64,000 nt of DNA from NCBI GenBank assembly GCA_973895155.1, contig OZ316893.1:25420001-25484000 (forward strand). Reading direction: 5' to 3'. Below are positions 23,401 to 35,219 of this stretch, in pieces. Position numbers and translations under genes: made by a program. The DNA is from Marsupella aquatica (taxonomy: Eukaryota; Marchantiophyta). Within the stretch, counting starts at the first letter, position 1, and each line of letters opens with the position of its first letter. The notes beneath the pieces were generated by a model, which was not told the origin of the DNA, did not search any database, and saw nothing but the letters and a program-made list of their open reading frames with translations.

Positions 23401-25300
23401 TTCCGCATGCCATGAGAGGCCCTTTTACGCATGCCTTTGTAGTGCCCTCTGCAACCTGACAGAGTGGCAACCGGTTTCGAACCGGGTTCGACCGTTTCGG
23501 CTGGTATCTCTAATTCCACTCGGTCACCTACAATTTTACAGTTGGGGTAGACTAGTCAAAAAGGGAATTCAGCCCATTCTGATAGCAGACGGTCCCCTAA
23601 GCAGCCGACACGCTCACGTTCCTTTTTTCCAGGACAGGTGGATGGGATAAAGATGTCCCACAAAAGCGCTGAGTAAGGGTGGCCTCCAGAAGGGTTTTTT
23701 GGGGGTTTTTTTTGGGTCATAGTGGCCGATTGTCATAGGATTAATTTTTTTTATCAAATTCTCTAAGATAACTTTCTGAACATTAGATCTCCCTAGATAT
23801 AATAGTAACCTTGATGCTGGCCAAGTGGAGTCCATCGTTACGTGTCCAACTACCAAATTTTAGCCAAAAGTGGCAAGGCTTTTCATAGAGATGGGATCAA
23901 GCAATTTTGGCCACGAAAACAACCTGGCCTCTCTCCCATGTGCACGTGCTCTTTCAGGGGAACGGAAAGGCCCACCCCACCCAGATATGACGTTCACAGG
24001 ACGAACACACAGCATCATTCAACAAATATAGAATATATTTTTGTTATACTATCAATTCGTTACCAAAGTTAACAGTCCATGTCTCCATGACTTACTCCAT
24101 AGACTATAGTTATAAAACCTACTTTTTAGATAAAAGAATACTGATATCTAGCCTATGCTTGTGATCGAATAGACGAGAATCTACCACAAAAACATGAGTA
24201 TGCAGGATATATCTTACATATGGATATTTGGGCTAGTTCTGCCCTATACCTACTAAACACAATTTTTCTGTATCTACAGTAAGAATATTTGCAGGGATGC
24301 TTGTTTTGTTAGGATTTTATTTTGTAATGATTATTTTTTGAATCCTAAGCTCATATGGGATGTTAATTTGATATTTTTTAGCAACTAAATGAATCACTGG
24401 CGGGAACTTGCATAAACCCCTTGAAGGGAAGGATCCTTGCAAGTTACCCCAATCCTAGCCATTCATATGTGGGAATAGTCAAGAGACTTCACTGTACACC
24501 AACTTGGGGCACAATTTGGCCAAACTTTACCACCCTAGTTGCTTCCACTGGGGCCCCTTTTTTCTGTTGTGCCCATCGTTTTCATTATCAAAGATCCTAG
24601 TGGGCCGCTTCTTTTACTGATTTGTCCATGGTTGATTATCAAACAAGTTTAGACCGCCCCTTGAGATAAGCTAGGTCTGTTCTATTGAGGATCTTACGTT
24701 TATAATTTTTCCAGACTTGAAATATTCTGTTTCAAGTATTTTAACTATGGTGTATGCAATAGGATATCACTAACAAGTTGGTCTCAAAGTTTTGTTGGCC
24801 AGCCACAACTTGAAATTTGCGTCCATGACCATGACCTAACCCCAACTTTTGGGAAATCTTAACACATGGGTTTCTAGTTCAAGACCGGTCAAAACACCCA
24901 TTGACCTCACCATAGGTTTTGGAAGGGTGTTGGCACAATTGTGCAGACCTTTTTTGGGTGCAGATGCCAGTGCACTGACCTCCTGAGTTAGTAGAGGTAG
25001 TGTTTTTAGGGAACCACAGATGTTTGACCTGCGACTCAGCCTGCAACATTCTGGTCTCAAGAAAATTCCATGGAACAGCTAGTTTGGGACACCCTGATAG
25101 TGCATCTCAAAGCTTCCTCGTTACAGGTAATGGCTTTTGGCCATGGAGAAATGGCCATTACGTTTTTCACATAGTGTGCAAAAGTGTTTTAGGATTTTTT
25201 CACTTGGACATGATCATTGATAGTTAAATGATGCACACATCAGCAAAAAACAGGCATGAGCAAAAAGTTATTGATTAGAATTATGGTACTCCATAACTTT
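20500..25300. other. intergenic, no gene supported
   Basis: CpG-poor DNA with many T- and A-runs. No frame over 91 codons looks protein-like. Short near-duplications occur, for example GGCATGGGGA at about 22,030 and 22,100. I regard it as decayed repeat DNA of unknown family. Confidence 0.45.
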
Positions 25301-25315
25301 TTATGGTCATAACCT

Positions 25316-25800
25316 TACTACCTTTAATAGTTAAAGTATATCAAGCTTTGAGGTTTTTGAGACCCCTAATGAATCTTCATTTGCAATGGGTAATAGTAGT
25401 AGTTAAGGTACATCAAGTTTTGCCGAAGCAGGCATGGCTGAATGATAGCTCACTTGAGTAGTGACCTTTAGATCTTGGGTTCAAATGTTATAATTGATTT
25501 CTGTTGCCTTCCTTTCAGTGAGGTTTCACTGATGTCCCCTTCAGAAAGGGTACATCAAGTTTTGAAGTTTGAGACCCACTAATGAATCACACATTTTCAA
25601 TGGGTAAATGCAGTTAAGGTAGGCAAAGTTTTGGAGGTCTACTACTGAATCTTACATTTGCAATGGGTAGTAGTAGTTAAGGTACATCAAGTTTTGGGGT
25701 TTGAGACCCCCTAATGAATCTCACGTTTGCAATGAGTGGAAGTAGTTAAAGGTACACCAAATTTAAGTTTTCAGACCCCCTTATGAACCTCACGTTTGCA
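25316..25800. repeat. tandem repeat, unit about 70 bp, interrupted by a SINE-like insertion
   Basis: Unit: GTAGTTAAGGTACATCAAG, TTTTGGGGTTTGAGACCCC, TAATGAATCTCACATTTGC, AATGGGTA. About five copies run from 25,316 to 25,800. The second and third are separated by the 126-bp insertion at 25423-25548. Confidence 0.8.
25423..25548 (+). mobile_element. tRNA-derived SINE-like insertion with 16-bp target duplication
   Basis: The 126-bp insert is flanked by identical GGTACATCAAGTTTTG at 25407-25422 and 25549-25564. The copy on the left lacks the downstream half of the host repeat unit and the copy on the right lacks the upstream half, so the duplication comes from insertion and not from the array itself. 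Inside, TGGCTGAATGA (25434 on) resembles a pol III A box, and GGGTTCAAATG about 45 bp further on resembles a B box, with tRNA-like spacing. A non-tRNA tail of about 60 bases follows. There is no clear poly-A or poly-T end. Family unknown. Confidence 0.65.
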
Positions 25801-27830
25801 TGGATGAACAGTGAGGATGTTGGTTTGTGCCCTCATTTCTTGTAAAGCTCCTAAAGAGGGTCTTATTGCACGCACGTCGTGTGGTGTGGTGACTGGTGAG
25901 GTAAAGCTTCCTGCAGCACGATGTATGGTGACTTATTTATTCTCGTTGCAATAAGCTGTCGGTGTTGGGTACGTAGAGATGAAGCACCTGCCTGCACTCA
26001 TTAATGGAAGCTCGACATTTTTACACGACGTAGTTACAGTCACGCCATCGCCAAGCGTGTGGATGCGCCCTTCTGAGAATTGGTCGATCAGTCAATCACA
26101 AGCTAGTGCAGCTCTCGTCCATTATTGTGGAGAGTTATCAGTAAGTTGTCCGAGTCACGACCTCCAATGGTTTAATGCATCAGGACTTCCAATTACTGCG
26201 TCTCCAGGACCTGTGACCTCATCTACTCCAAAACTCTGGCACAAAGGATGATACTCATCGATGTGCCATTAAGAGGTATCGATTTCAAACTGAGCAAACA
26301 ACAGCTCTGGCACCAAATATCGTACCAATCCAAACCTGAATACTTTATACCTTGGGAGGAACCAATGTTGTCGCTCAATTTCATGTGTGACCTGCCAGCC
26401 TCGAGCTCATGGATCATACAAGTTGGCCCTCAAATCAATTAAGTGATAATGTCCCTAACAGATTTGTACTGCAGGCACTATTATATTCAAGTTGCACGTG
26501 GGGAGAGCTCCTTTTCTATTGCATGTAAATTACCATTTGAGTGCACGTCTCATTGTATACTTTTTACCGTTAAGCATTCTCCTAAACATTGGTTATCTCA
26601 ACTCTGAAGAGCTTTATCCAATAGACACCCTGGCGCGAGGAGTGTCACTTCATAATGCGTAGAACAACTCGGACAAGGGCACCACCATCTATTATGACAT
26701 TACTTTAAAAATGGTTTGGGCCAACTCTCAACGTGAGATAATGCGTTCCTTCTTGAGGGAATCGCTTAAACGAAAGCACTTTGCCCCTTTACTTAAAACG
26801 TCACCGGCCATCATCAGACCTGGATTTCACCACAAAGGAGTTTTGTGTTTATAGAATTATGAGAGATAATGCCATTGTAGCGGAAGGGAGTGTCAGACAT
26901 GTAGACGGGGAGAGTCATGGACACTTCACCTTTATGTAGGGCTAGTGGTGATTTAAGAGACTTCTCCCCTTTGCCTGCATTAAGGAACACAAGTGTAAGA
27001 GTGGTTTTGTTAAGTACTACAGTAAGTTCTAAGACTCCTTAGTTGATCCTAGAAGTAGATGACTTACATCTAGATTGCATGCTTTGGCTCATCTTTCTCC
27101 TTTGCAAGGGATGGGTTGCATCTGCCCTTTTTCTTGTGAGTTTAATGCTTGTCCTCTCTGGACCTCTTTTGCTTTTACTCAATTGTCAGAACTTTGTTTG
27201 ACCCTTTTTTAGTAAACTGTTCCTATTGTTCTTTTTGCCAGAGCACAACATATTCCACTGTGACCGGATATAAAACTTCAAGGATAAATGATGCTTTAAG
27301 TGCCTGTGATTTCACATGTGAGAATCGTGTATGTCACAAAGTCTTGGAACATGTACTTGTCTCATATCCCACTCAATCCAGTTAGCATCTCTCCTGGAGA
27401 AGAAGTTATCCTCTATTATACCCCTACAGAAACATATCTATTACTTGACATAGTAGTCCTGAAGATATGTACATTGAGATACATGAGACCATGCCCACTT
27501 ATGTCTCAACAATGGTCTATCCCAATCCTAACTCTAAAGATATAAATGTAATACAAGTATCTTGCCTTGTGGGAGCTTGTATTCCTCTTATAGCTGGTGA
27601 ACAAAGCTCTGGATTTCAAAAGAAAGAAAGAAATACAGGACTAGTATAATATCATCAACTAGACCAATCCAAATCCAATGTAGATACTACTAGACTATCA
27701 ATAATAACAGTCCACTTTGTGATGTTGAGTACAAGTGTTATCAATTATAAGTAAGATACCAAGCAATTGGATGCTGCGAGGAGTCATGAGTCTGGCTGAC
27801 AAGTTGGATTTGAAGGAGTGCACAAGTTGA
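25801..27830. other. intergenic, no gene supported
   Basis: A CpG-containing patch at about 25,860-26,440 holds two overlapping plus-strand frames of 90 and 64 codons without a recognised motif. The rest is AT-rich. These could be remnants of a retroelement coding region, but I cannot support that from conserved motifs. Confidence 0.4.
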
Positions 27831-27837
27831 AGGAGAG

Positions 27838-28000
27838 TGATAGGTTGGGCGTGGAAAAGGTGTGACACATTTTGGTCCATCTCATGGTGAGGGAAAATGT
27901 CAACATAATCTCACCATAATCCAACTGCCATAGAGGTTTCTCACCGAAATGACATTTGGTTAACAGACAATTGGAGAGAGAGTGAGATTGCATATTATAT
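27838..28000 (+). mobile_element. LTR-like remnant, copy 1
   Basis: A purine run, GAAGGAGAG, is followed by TG at 27838, like a polypurine tract next to a 3' LTR. The following 160 bases match those after the same junction at 61,650: GGTG--TGACAC-TTT, GG-CCATCTCATG, CACCATAATCCAA, AATGACATTT, and GATTGCATATTA. GTGCA(C)AAG precedes the purine run in both copies. The right end of the LTR is not resolved. Confidence 0.5.
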
Positions 28001-28950
28001 TTAGATGTCCATATAGAATTCACAAAAGGATTTTGGGGTGGCAAGTGTCCACCAACGATGACAACAAAAAAGACCTGACATGCATAACTTACTAGACGAT
28101 ATATATTGAAAGAAGTGCATGTGCTCCATATTGATGATGCTGGCCTGGATGTGATGTGAATAGTGTTACTTAGAACTTTTTATATTGGTGATGTTCACCT
28201 TTATAAAAAGCTCTCCGAGAGATAACTGTTGGTGGTGAAGATGTTGGCAGTGCAGTGCAAGGGATCCCTCCTAAAGCATCAAGCCTTGGTCATCAATGCA
28301 GCAGCGATTCCAACACTAGTACTCACAATTTTATGTCAGTGGAGGATGCCATTCCTCCCGGCAAGGCCAATAAACCCTTCTGGGCACACGGTATTGATCT
28401 TTTGGGATACTCGTTGGGGATCAGACGACACATCCTGCTTCCATTTGAAGAGACTAATTCTCCTCGGTGCTCCAAATTCTTCCACTGTATTCTAAGCGTG
28501 GAACACACCAAGTTGCTTCTTGAGGTGACTTTCTCTTACCACTCATTCTCTGTTTAAGTTCTCTTGATCTCCAACCGAACAAGTGCTCACACACAACTAT
28601 ATGCATAGGCAGTACATGATGGTTCAGGAAGCACGATTTAGGAATTGGAGCTTGTATAGTGCGAGTTTTGGCCTGGCGTTTTGGCTAGACTTAGAGCATC
28701 TCCAACTGTACTCTTTTTCGTTACTCTAAGGAGTAAATACAGTGTCTGACAACAATCTTTTTTAAGCTTTGTGTAGTATCTATAATGGCCAACTGAAACT
28801 CAGCCCCAACCCACACTGGATAATTCTCTGATTATACACTAACGATCAGCAACTGCCTACCGTAGATTAAAATCTTGAAACCCAACAAACCCAGTAAACA
28901 AGTAGCCAGTATGTATTGTCTTCCATATACAGATCCAATCTAGTAACCCA
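28001..28950. other. intergenic, no gene supported
   Basis: No convincing frame. Overlapping plus-strand frames of 88-100 codons at 28,229-28,557 lack recognisable motifs. Confidence 0.4.
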
Positions 28951-28951
28951 A

Positions 28952-29052
28952 AAACCCTGTCCCAGAAAATCCAATAGCACTACAATGAAGGAGTTGTACA
29001 GAAAACCTTGTCCCAGAAAATCCAATAGCATTGCAATGAATGAGTTGTACCT
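28952..29052. repeat. short tandem duplication, unit about 50 bp
   Basis: AACCCTGTCCCAGAAAATCC-AATAGCACTACAATGAAGGAGTTGTAC is repeated directly as AACCTTGTCCCAGAAAATCC-AATAGCATTGCAATGAATGAGTTGTAC, a spacing of about 50 bases with few differences. Confidence 0.8.
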
Positions 29053-32000
29053 GACCTTGTGCATATTGTCCTTTAATTTGGATACTGTTTACCAGGTTGG
29101 TCAGTATCCCATAACACTAACCAAACCTTGTAGAATTGGAGATGCTCTTAGGACACTGACCAGACCTCATATTTGATGGCCAAAAACTCAATAAAAAAAC
29201 GTTCACTTTTGGTTGAGATAATTGGTCTGTACAAGTGATATTCGAATTCTGGTGACTCTTTCGAGTTATATCGAGATGAGGAAAGCTGACATAGATGGTC
29301 TGAGAAAAGCTCGGGATAGGATCGCAACACTATAGTGTAACCACCCACTAACTTTTCTGTAGAGAGTTGCATGAAGGTCTGCCACGTCAAGAGAGATGGA
29401 TGCACCTTTTCTCGTAGTCTGAGCTGAAAGATAAGCATCATCGTGTCTACACATTGGACCCGGGATGTTCCCAGGTGAAGACGAGGTTGAAGGCTATAAA
29501 TCCACTGCGCAGCAATGTGTACAGACTCTGTGTACAGACTGTTTTAACAACTCCAATCCTTTCTTCAGCTACTTTGCTCTACCGATCCTCTACTCTGAAC
29601 GGCCTACTTCAGAAGGTATATCCTGTCGGAGAGAGACCTTACTGCAATGCTACAGAGGGAGTATGTGAACAGGTGGTCCACAATCAGTTTCCCCCTGCAG
29701 CTCAGGTCTTCACTGTAGCTTGACTGTTGCTTTTCGCGCTCGTTGGGATCTTTGCATCGAGTCGCCATTGTTTGGAGGATTCCCCAGAATTTAATGTAGT
29801 ATTTTCATGGAAATAGGAACGCGTGATTATGGACGTGTCACTCGCTTCTCGAGGCACGTCGTTTATCCACTTTCCTTACAATAGTTGATCATATTTCCTC
29901 GAGAAGTCTTCCTTGAAATTTCTATATTTTGAAAGCGAGCCTGGACAGACGCTTTCGTTGCTGTAGCTAACTTATGCCCTGGCGACCTACACTCACATGA
30001 GTTGCAGAGGTGCTTCCTAGGGAAATTCGTTTGTCAGAGCGGAAAAATGAAGGAAGTCCGAAGTCTTAAGTGTAATTGTTTTCAGGGTTTCGGAGTTGAC
30101 GGTATGACCGTATGAGGTTCCACCGGACTCAAACAGGGCTTGGCATTTAGATATACGCACGATAGAACAGCCACGAAAATCAGCATTCTATTTCGAGTAG
30201 TGACCGTCCAGGAAGAAGTTTAGAGTATTATCATGGACACTTCGGAGAGACAGAATTCTTTCACTGCTTACGGAGGCATCAAACGAGTTTAACCAAAGAT
30301 TCATGTCAGGTAACTAAAATCACTGGTCATCCAGTAGACGAATAGCAGTTTGGACAATTACACTCGATCAGATCCTCCCTCCATTTCTTTCTTCAAGAAA
30401 TCTGGGTCGTTCAGTATGTTCATTTCTGATTTTGACTTCCAGGCGGATGATCAAGCTTTGGTCTAGTCGGGAGCGCTACAGTATCTCTCTTTCGTATTTG
30501 ACAGCAGAAGTATGGAGACTAGTTTTCTCACTTCACTTTCCTTTCAGTGAGGTTAAGCCTGTGCCAACATTCCCATTTCTCACAGTGATTATGCATGTAG
30601 CTACTAATTTACAGATATAGCCTATAGGCCCCAAGACTCCAAAAGTGAGAGCAACCCAGGCGAAGATCCCAAGTTGGGTATCTGTCACGAAGCTAATTTC
30701 GGACTGAGACTTGGTAAATCAAATGTGAACGAATGACTGGAGTAATGTACGAGGAAACTTTTGGGCCGTTACCTGGCCAATGTACAAAGATTACCCCAAG
30801 TCGATGATTGCAATGCAGACTAGAAAGTAAGCAAACAGGGCACTTACTAGAAAGAGGGTCGAAGTCTCTCCGATTGAAATATGGGTACAGAAGAGAGAGA
30901 AATCTTGTCTGGAGACAGAAAGGAAGCGATTGGTGCTTTTGTTTTCCCCCTTTCTGCTTTTTCTTGGACAGACGGCCGAAAAGAGAGGCTGCGTGCTAAC
31001 TGCCTCAGACCCCAGATGACGGATAAAGCGCAGCAATCGCCTGACCGGCCTGACGCAGATCAACAAAAGCTGCCGAAGCTCGAGTTAGGGCGGCCTTTGA
31101 AGACTAGGGGGCACTGGCGACTTTTTTTCACCAAACCACCGAATTGGAGAGGTACAGTTTTGTTCTAAAGATAGACTCCCTACCAAAAATATTTTGAAAT
31201 GTACTTCAATAAATGGAAATCTATTGAACTTCAATAAATGCATTTACTTGGCCACCGCTTGCCACGTAGGGTAGTTTTACCTAAATGGGCCCTCAGGCCT
31301 CAGCCCTCTGCGGCTCTGCCCCTCTAGTTCTTGTACAGCCACCTATAATGGTTTCCACTCATGACGTAGTGGGCATAAAAACCAGAGAATGGAGAACCCT
31401 AAACCGGATGCACTCGCCCCTACGAAAATTTAAATAGTGCATGGACAATTAATGTCTTCACCGAATACAAATCTCTCTTTTGCATGAAGTATGAGTGCTG
31501 GACGGGTTGCAAGTATGGGGATTCTTCATCCCTAGCCACAAGGAATAGCTACACAGAGCAACTGAGGCTATGGAAGGTTGAATCTTGCATGGGTATTGGT
31601 CAACCTACACAAACGTTTAGGAAGGAAATCAGATACCTTTACTCTTAGGATTATTCTTGGCAAAGATCATTTTCTCTGACAAATCAGTGGTGCAGGTGCA
31701 AAGATTAACGAAATACCTCAAACTGAGAGCAATTTCCATTCTCAGTAGGATCTCTAATGTCCATGCTACCATATTTTTTGGATCCCATACAACTCCTGAC
31801 TTCCGCATTACCCGTCCATATCCGATACCTCGTTTCCAGCGAACAAACAAATGCACTTGGAAGCAATCTTTCGATGATCACTTATGTTCGCAAAGGTCGA
31901 GAGAGGTTCCTCGGACAGGGAAGGTAATCCATATTCAAACCACCAACTCGTACATTGAACAGACTTCCACATATTTTCGGTAAATCAAAGGTAGATTCTA

Positions 32001-33846
32001 TGAAGGATGCACTGTCAGGCAACAATTGTAATTAGTCGAGAAACATTAAAAACTAAGTGTCTCCCACCCTTCAGTTATTATTTCAGTAACTAATAATAGC
32101 TTTTTATGACTATCTTCAAACAACTCTAATCATAGGCACAGAACCTTCTTGCCATCCAGTCACCCTTACCATACGTAACAACGACACAATACCACCATCA
32201 CAACACTAAACGGGCATCTTGTATCAGCCATTGCCAATCCGATAAAATGTGACGCTAAAATTCAAAACTGCTTGCAAGAGGCCAACCTAGGTCAATCCCT
32301 CTTCTGCCCCTACGGGAAAACATGGCTGACAAGGGCCAGATATTCCTTTCCGTACACTTCAGAGCCCATTCAATTGAATAAACCGTGCCACCTGTTTAAA
32401 GTGAGGAAGCATCATTCAATCCTTGATTCAACATTTGCAGACAAAAAGCAGTTTTCACAGTTACGAGCCTGTTAGCTCATTTACTTCCATGGCAAAAACG
32501 ACTCATGGAGACTTTTGACATGAATCTATCGCAATGTTAAACATTTGGTTCCGATAAAAGAGGGGGTTGAACAAATTCTATCTCAAGGTCTACTGCTGGA
32601 AAGCATTGCCATGACCTGCACCGTCCAAGACAGGTCCAATACCAACGAACAAAATACATCGAACGAGTGAGGCGACCCAAGATGGACTCGGCTTACAACC
32701 AATGATTAGCAACGTATTAGGTGTCTTTCTGTTTGGTCTCATCCTCAAAAAGTCTGGAAACGTGAACGATACAAATGACCAGAAAGGTGTTGGACGACGA
32801 GACCAAACAAGAAGACAGCTTCAACCCATTCTTTATTACAAACTCTTGGCAGTGTTTGGCTGAGCAATTAGTGCCAGTTCAATAACATCGGCTCAAGTGT
32901 ATATCAAAAGGCTTGCACGTCCTGCCAGATCTGGAGCTCATGCTGCTCCTGCCCAAGTCGTTCCTAAGCTCTCTTGTCGACGACAATATAGTCTCGCAAA
33001 AGTCAACAATCTGGGAATGGAACAACACGACAGTCAAGGAAGAATATTTGAGATCGTGAAAAACACCTACAAACTACAAATCCAGAGCCCTTTATGTAAG
33101 TCGGTAAACTCTTGTCTTCATATATCGAAAAGCCTAGCACCTACAGAAATCATGCTTACGAATTGCGGAATAATGAACAGAAAACCCAACGACGAACAAA
33201 TGACCTCAACCTCTATAATCAGAGCAAGTGGTAGATTATGAATCAAGCAATGAAGAGCCCTGACTACTGTCTTATCAGAAAGCAAAACAAACGAGAACCG
33301 TCTATCACAAGTTCTAACAAAATAGACGCGTTTCTTCAACCCCGAGAACCTCGAGAAACCTAACATGAATATTGCAAAAGTATGCGACGGGCGCTGCCAC
33401 TGTAAAGAGAAACATACATCAACTCTTCAAGCCGATCATTTGAAGTACGAAGAGAGTAACTTTCAACGGACATCGATCTTTATCTGGGACTTGCTGCATG
33501 GAGAATTACTGGGCCTGTAAGGGAAGGATTCTGCAAAAATTACACCACAATTAAAATTCAACTACTTCAACGTTCAACTACACAGTACTGCTCTTCCAAA
33601 TGAAACCAAGACCCCTCATGCGTAACAAAATAATGATAATTGCATGAGTACTATTTTAACGAAAGCACTCCGAATCCCACAGAAGGCGTTATACCTCCAC
33701 GATGTGGAAGAGACTAAGGTGGTGCAGAAGTTTAAAATGTACATCAACAGATCAGAAAATATTGCTCCTTCAAGGAAGAAGAGTGCATTTAATAGCACAG
33801 ACAACTAGCTGGGAGTAAACACCTGAGAGAGAGAACGACTGAATTA
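29053..33846. other. intergenic, no gene supported; 3' flank of uL13m at its right end
   Basis: CpG is retained through much of this block, unlike 20-29 kb. An imperfect inverted repeat GGACGTG ... CACGTCG at about 29,833-29,862 recalls the hairpin at 7336. No reading frame looks like a known protein. The last few hundred bases before 33,847 should include the 3' untranslated region of the ribosomal protein gene. Confidence 0.4.
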
Positions 33847-34753
33847 TTATTTGGAGGGATTTTGTTGAGAACGCTCGGCCTGCCGACGTTCACGAGGACG
33901 AAATTCACGAATTTTTCGCGGAGGCATGAGGTAGGGTTCCAGCGGCTTGTCAGTAAAAGGATGGATTTCATCGGGGAATATCCTCAGTTTTCTGGCACGA
34001 TCCTGCACGGAACAGATTTTCAGAGAAGGCATCATGTCAAGACACAACGTCTTCGAAGAAACTAGCCGGCAAAGTTCAAAGAATAAGCCGACAAATATAA
34101 GAAACCTACATCTTGCAGCTTATTTCGGGGCAGCATCCGAAGTACAGCCTTCCGGATAACATCCTCCGGCTTCCTGGCCATTTGTTCTTTAACAGTCCTC
34201 TCCTTCAAATGGCCGATGTAGCTGGAAAATGGCAGAGTACTCTGGTGGTTAGATCAACAGAAACCCCAAGTTATTAGACCTAAAAAGCGAATTTCACAAT
34301 GCACAATGCACAACGACGGAAATGGAAGCTCAGGACGTAGTAAACGGCTGAGTTCGAGAAATCTATGGAGATACATTACCCTGTATGCCATCGGTACACT
34401 TTGTCCGTGAGTTTCTTCCCAGTGAGACCGATGTCTCGAGCATTGAGTACGATGCAGACATCGCCATCATCTCGATTAGGGGCATAGGTCGGCTTATCTT
34501 TTCCCTGCAGCACCACGGCTATACGCGATGCCAATCTCCCCAGCACCTGCTCCATCAATCCAGCCAGCGACCCAGCTCATTGATCCACGAAAATGAGCAC
34601 AGCGAACAGTACAGAATTCCTATTCCAGTCTGCAGGCCAAACGAGAGGAGCATACAGAAAGTGGAGAACAGAAACAGACGCACTGACCTCGCCCTTGGCA
34701 TCGAAGACGCGCCATCGCAAGCCTTCCGTAGCCTTCCTCCAGCGTAACGACAT
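33847..34753 (-). CDS. MRPL13: mitochondrial large-subunit ribosomal protein uL13m
   Basis: Four exons: 34753-34688, 34546-34380, 34221-34110 and 34002-33847, all with GT-AG introns and consistent phases; 166 residues. The protein has the plant organellar L13 core in order: [95 protein letters not shown], and the basic tail [14 protein letters not shown]. It binds 23S-type rRNA in the mitochondrial large subunit. The mitochondrial assignment rests on the WRVFDAKG start and on resemblance to the plant mitochondrial form, rather than the plastid or cytosolic L13. The N-terminus is short, 14 residues before WRVFDAKG, and basic. An upstream in-frame TAG 15 codons before the ATG supports this start, and the context ACC-ATG is good. 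A further 5' noncoding exon cannot be excluded. Confidence 0.95.
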
Positions 34754-34835
34754 GGTGAAATTGTATGAAGAACACTGGGTCTGAGAATCGAATCAAGCTA
34801 TGTGTATGTGTGAGAATTGCGAACACGGGAACACC

Positions 34836-34865
34836 AAAGGAAAGGAAAGGAAAGGAAAGGAAAGG
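34836..34865. repeat. (AAAGG)6 microsatellite upstream of uL13m
   Basis: Six perfect AAAGG units, read as CCTTT on the gene's strand, 83 bp upstream of the uL13m start codon. This is a pyrimidine tract on the sense strand, which could lie in the 5' leader or promoter. Confidence 0.9.
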
Positions 34866-34918
34866 TTTGGTTTAGGCGAAGCGCATTCTTCTTTCTTCTT
34901 CCCTCTTCTCAGCAATCT

Positions 34919-35165
34919 GTGAGTACTGTACAGATTGAATTGCTCCAGAGTTTGGCACCTACAGTTGGGTGCCAAATTGCCAAATTGTGAGTACTGTACA
35001 GATTGAATTACTCCAGAGTTTGGCACATATAGTTGGGTGCCAAATTGACACTGCTGAATTGCTCCAGAGTTTGGCACATATAGTTGGGTGCCAAATTGCC
35101 AAATTGACACTGCTGAATTGCTCCAGAGTTTGGCACCTATACATTTGGGTGCCAAATTGACACTG
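34919..35165. repeat. tandem array of four hairpin-bearing units upstream of uL13m
   Basis: Each unit contains GAATTGCTCCAGAG followed by TTTGGCAC, a 10-12 base spacer, and GTGCCAAA. The arms are exact inverted repeats at 34951-34958/34969-34976, 35019-35026/35037-35044, 35070-35077/35088-35095 and 35129-35136/35149-35156. Hairpin spacings are 68, 51 and 59 bp. Two units begin with GTGAGTACTGTACAGATT and the other two with GACACTGCT. The array begins 166 bp upstream of the uL13m start codon, so it lies in its promoter region. Confidence 0.9.
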
Positions 35166-35219
35166 CTATATGGCCAATCCACTTTTAGATGTTTTATCTT
35201 ACTAAGAATTTTAGTCATG

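Noticed and set aside
23445-23530. tRNA-like TTCGAACCGGGTTCGACC phrase
   Set aside because: No cloverleaf with correct arms can be drawn; the TTCGAA palindrome explains the resemblance.
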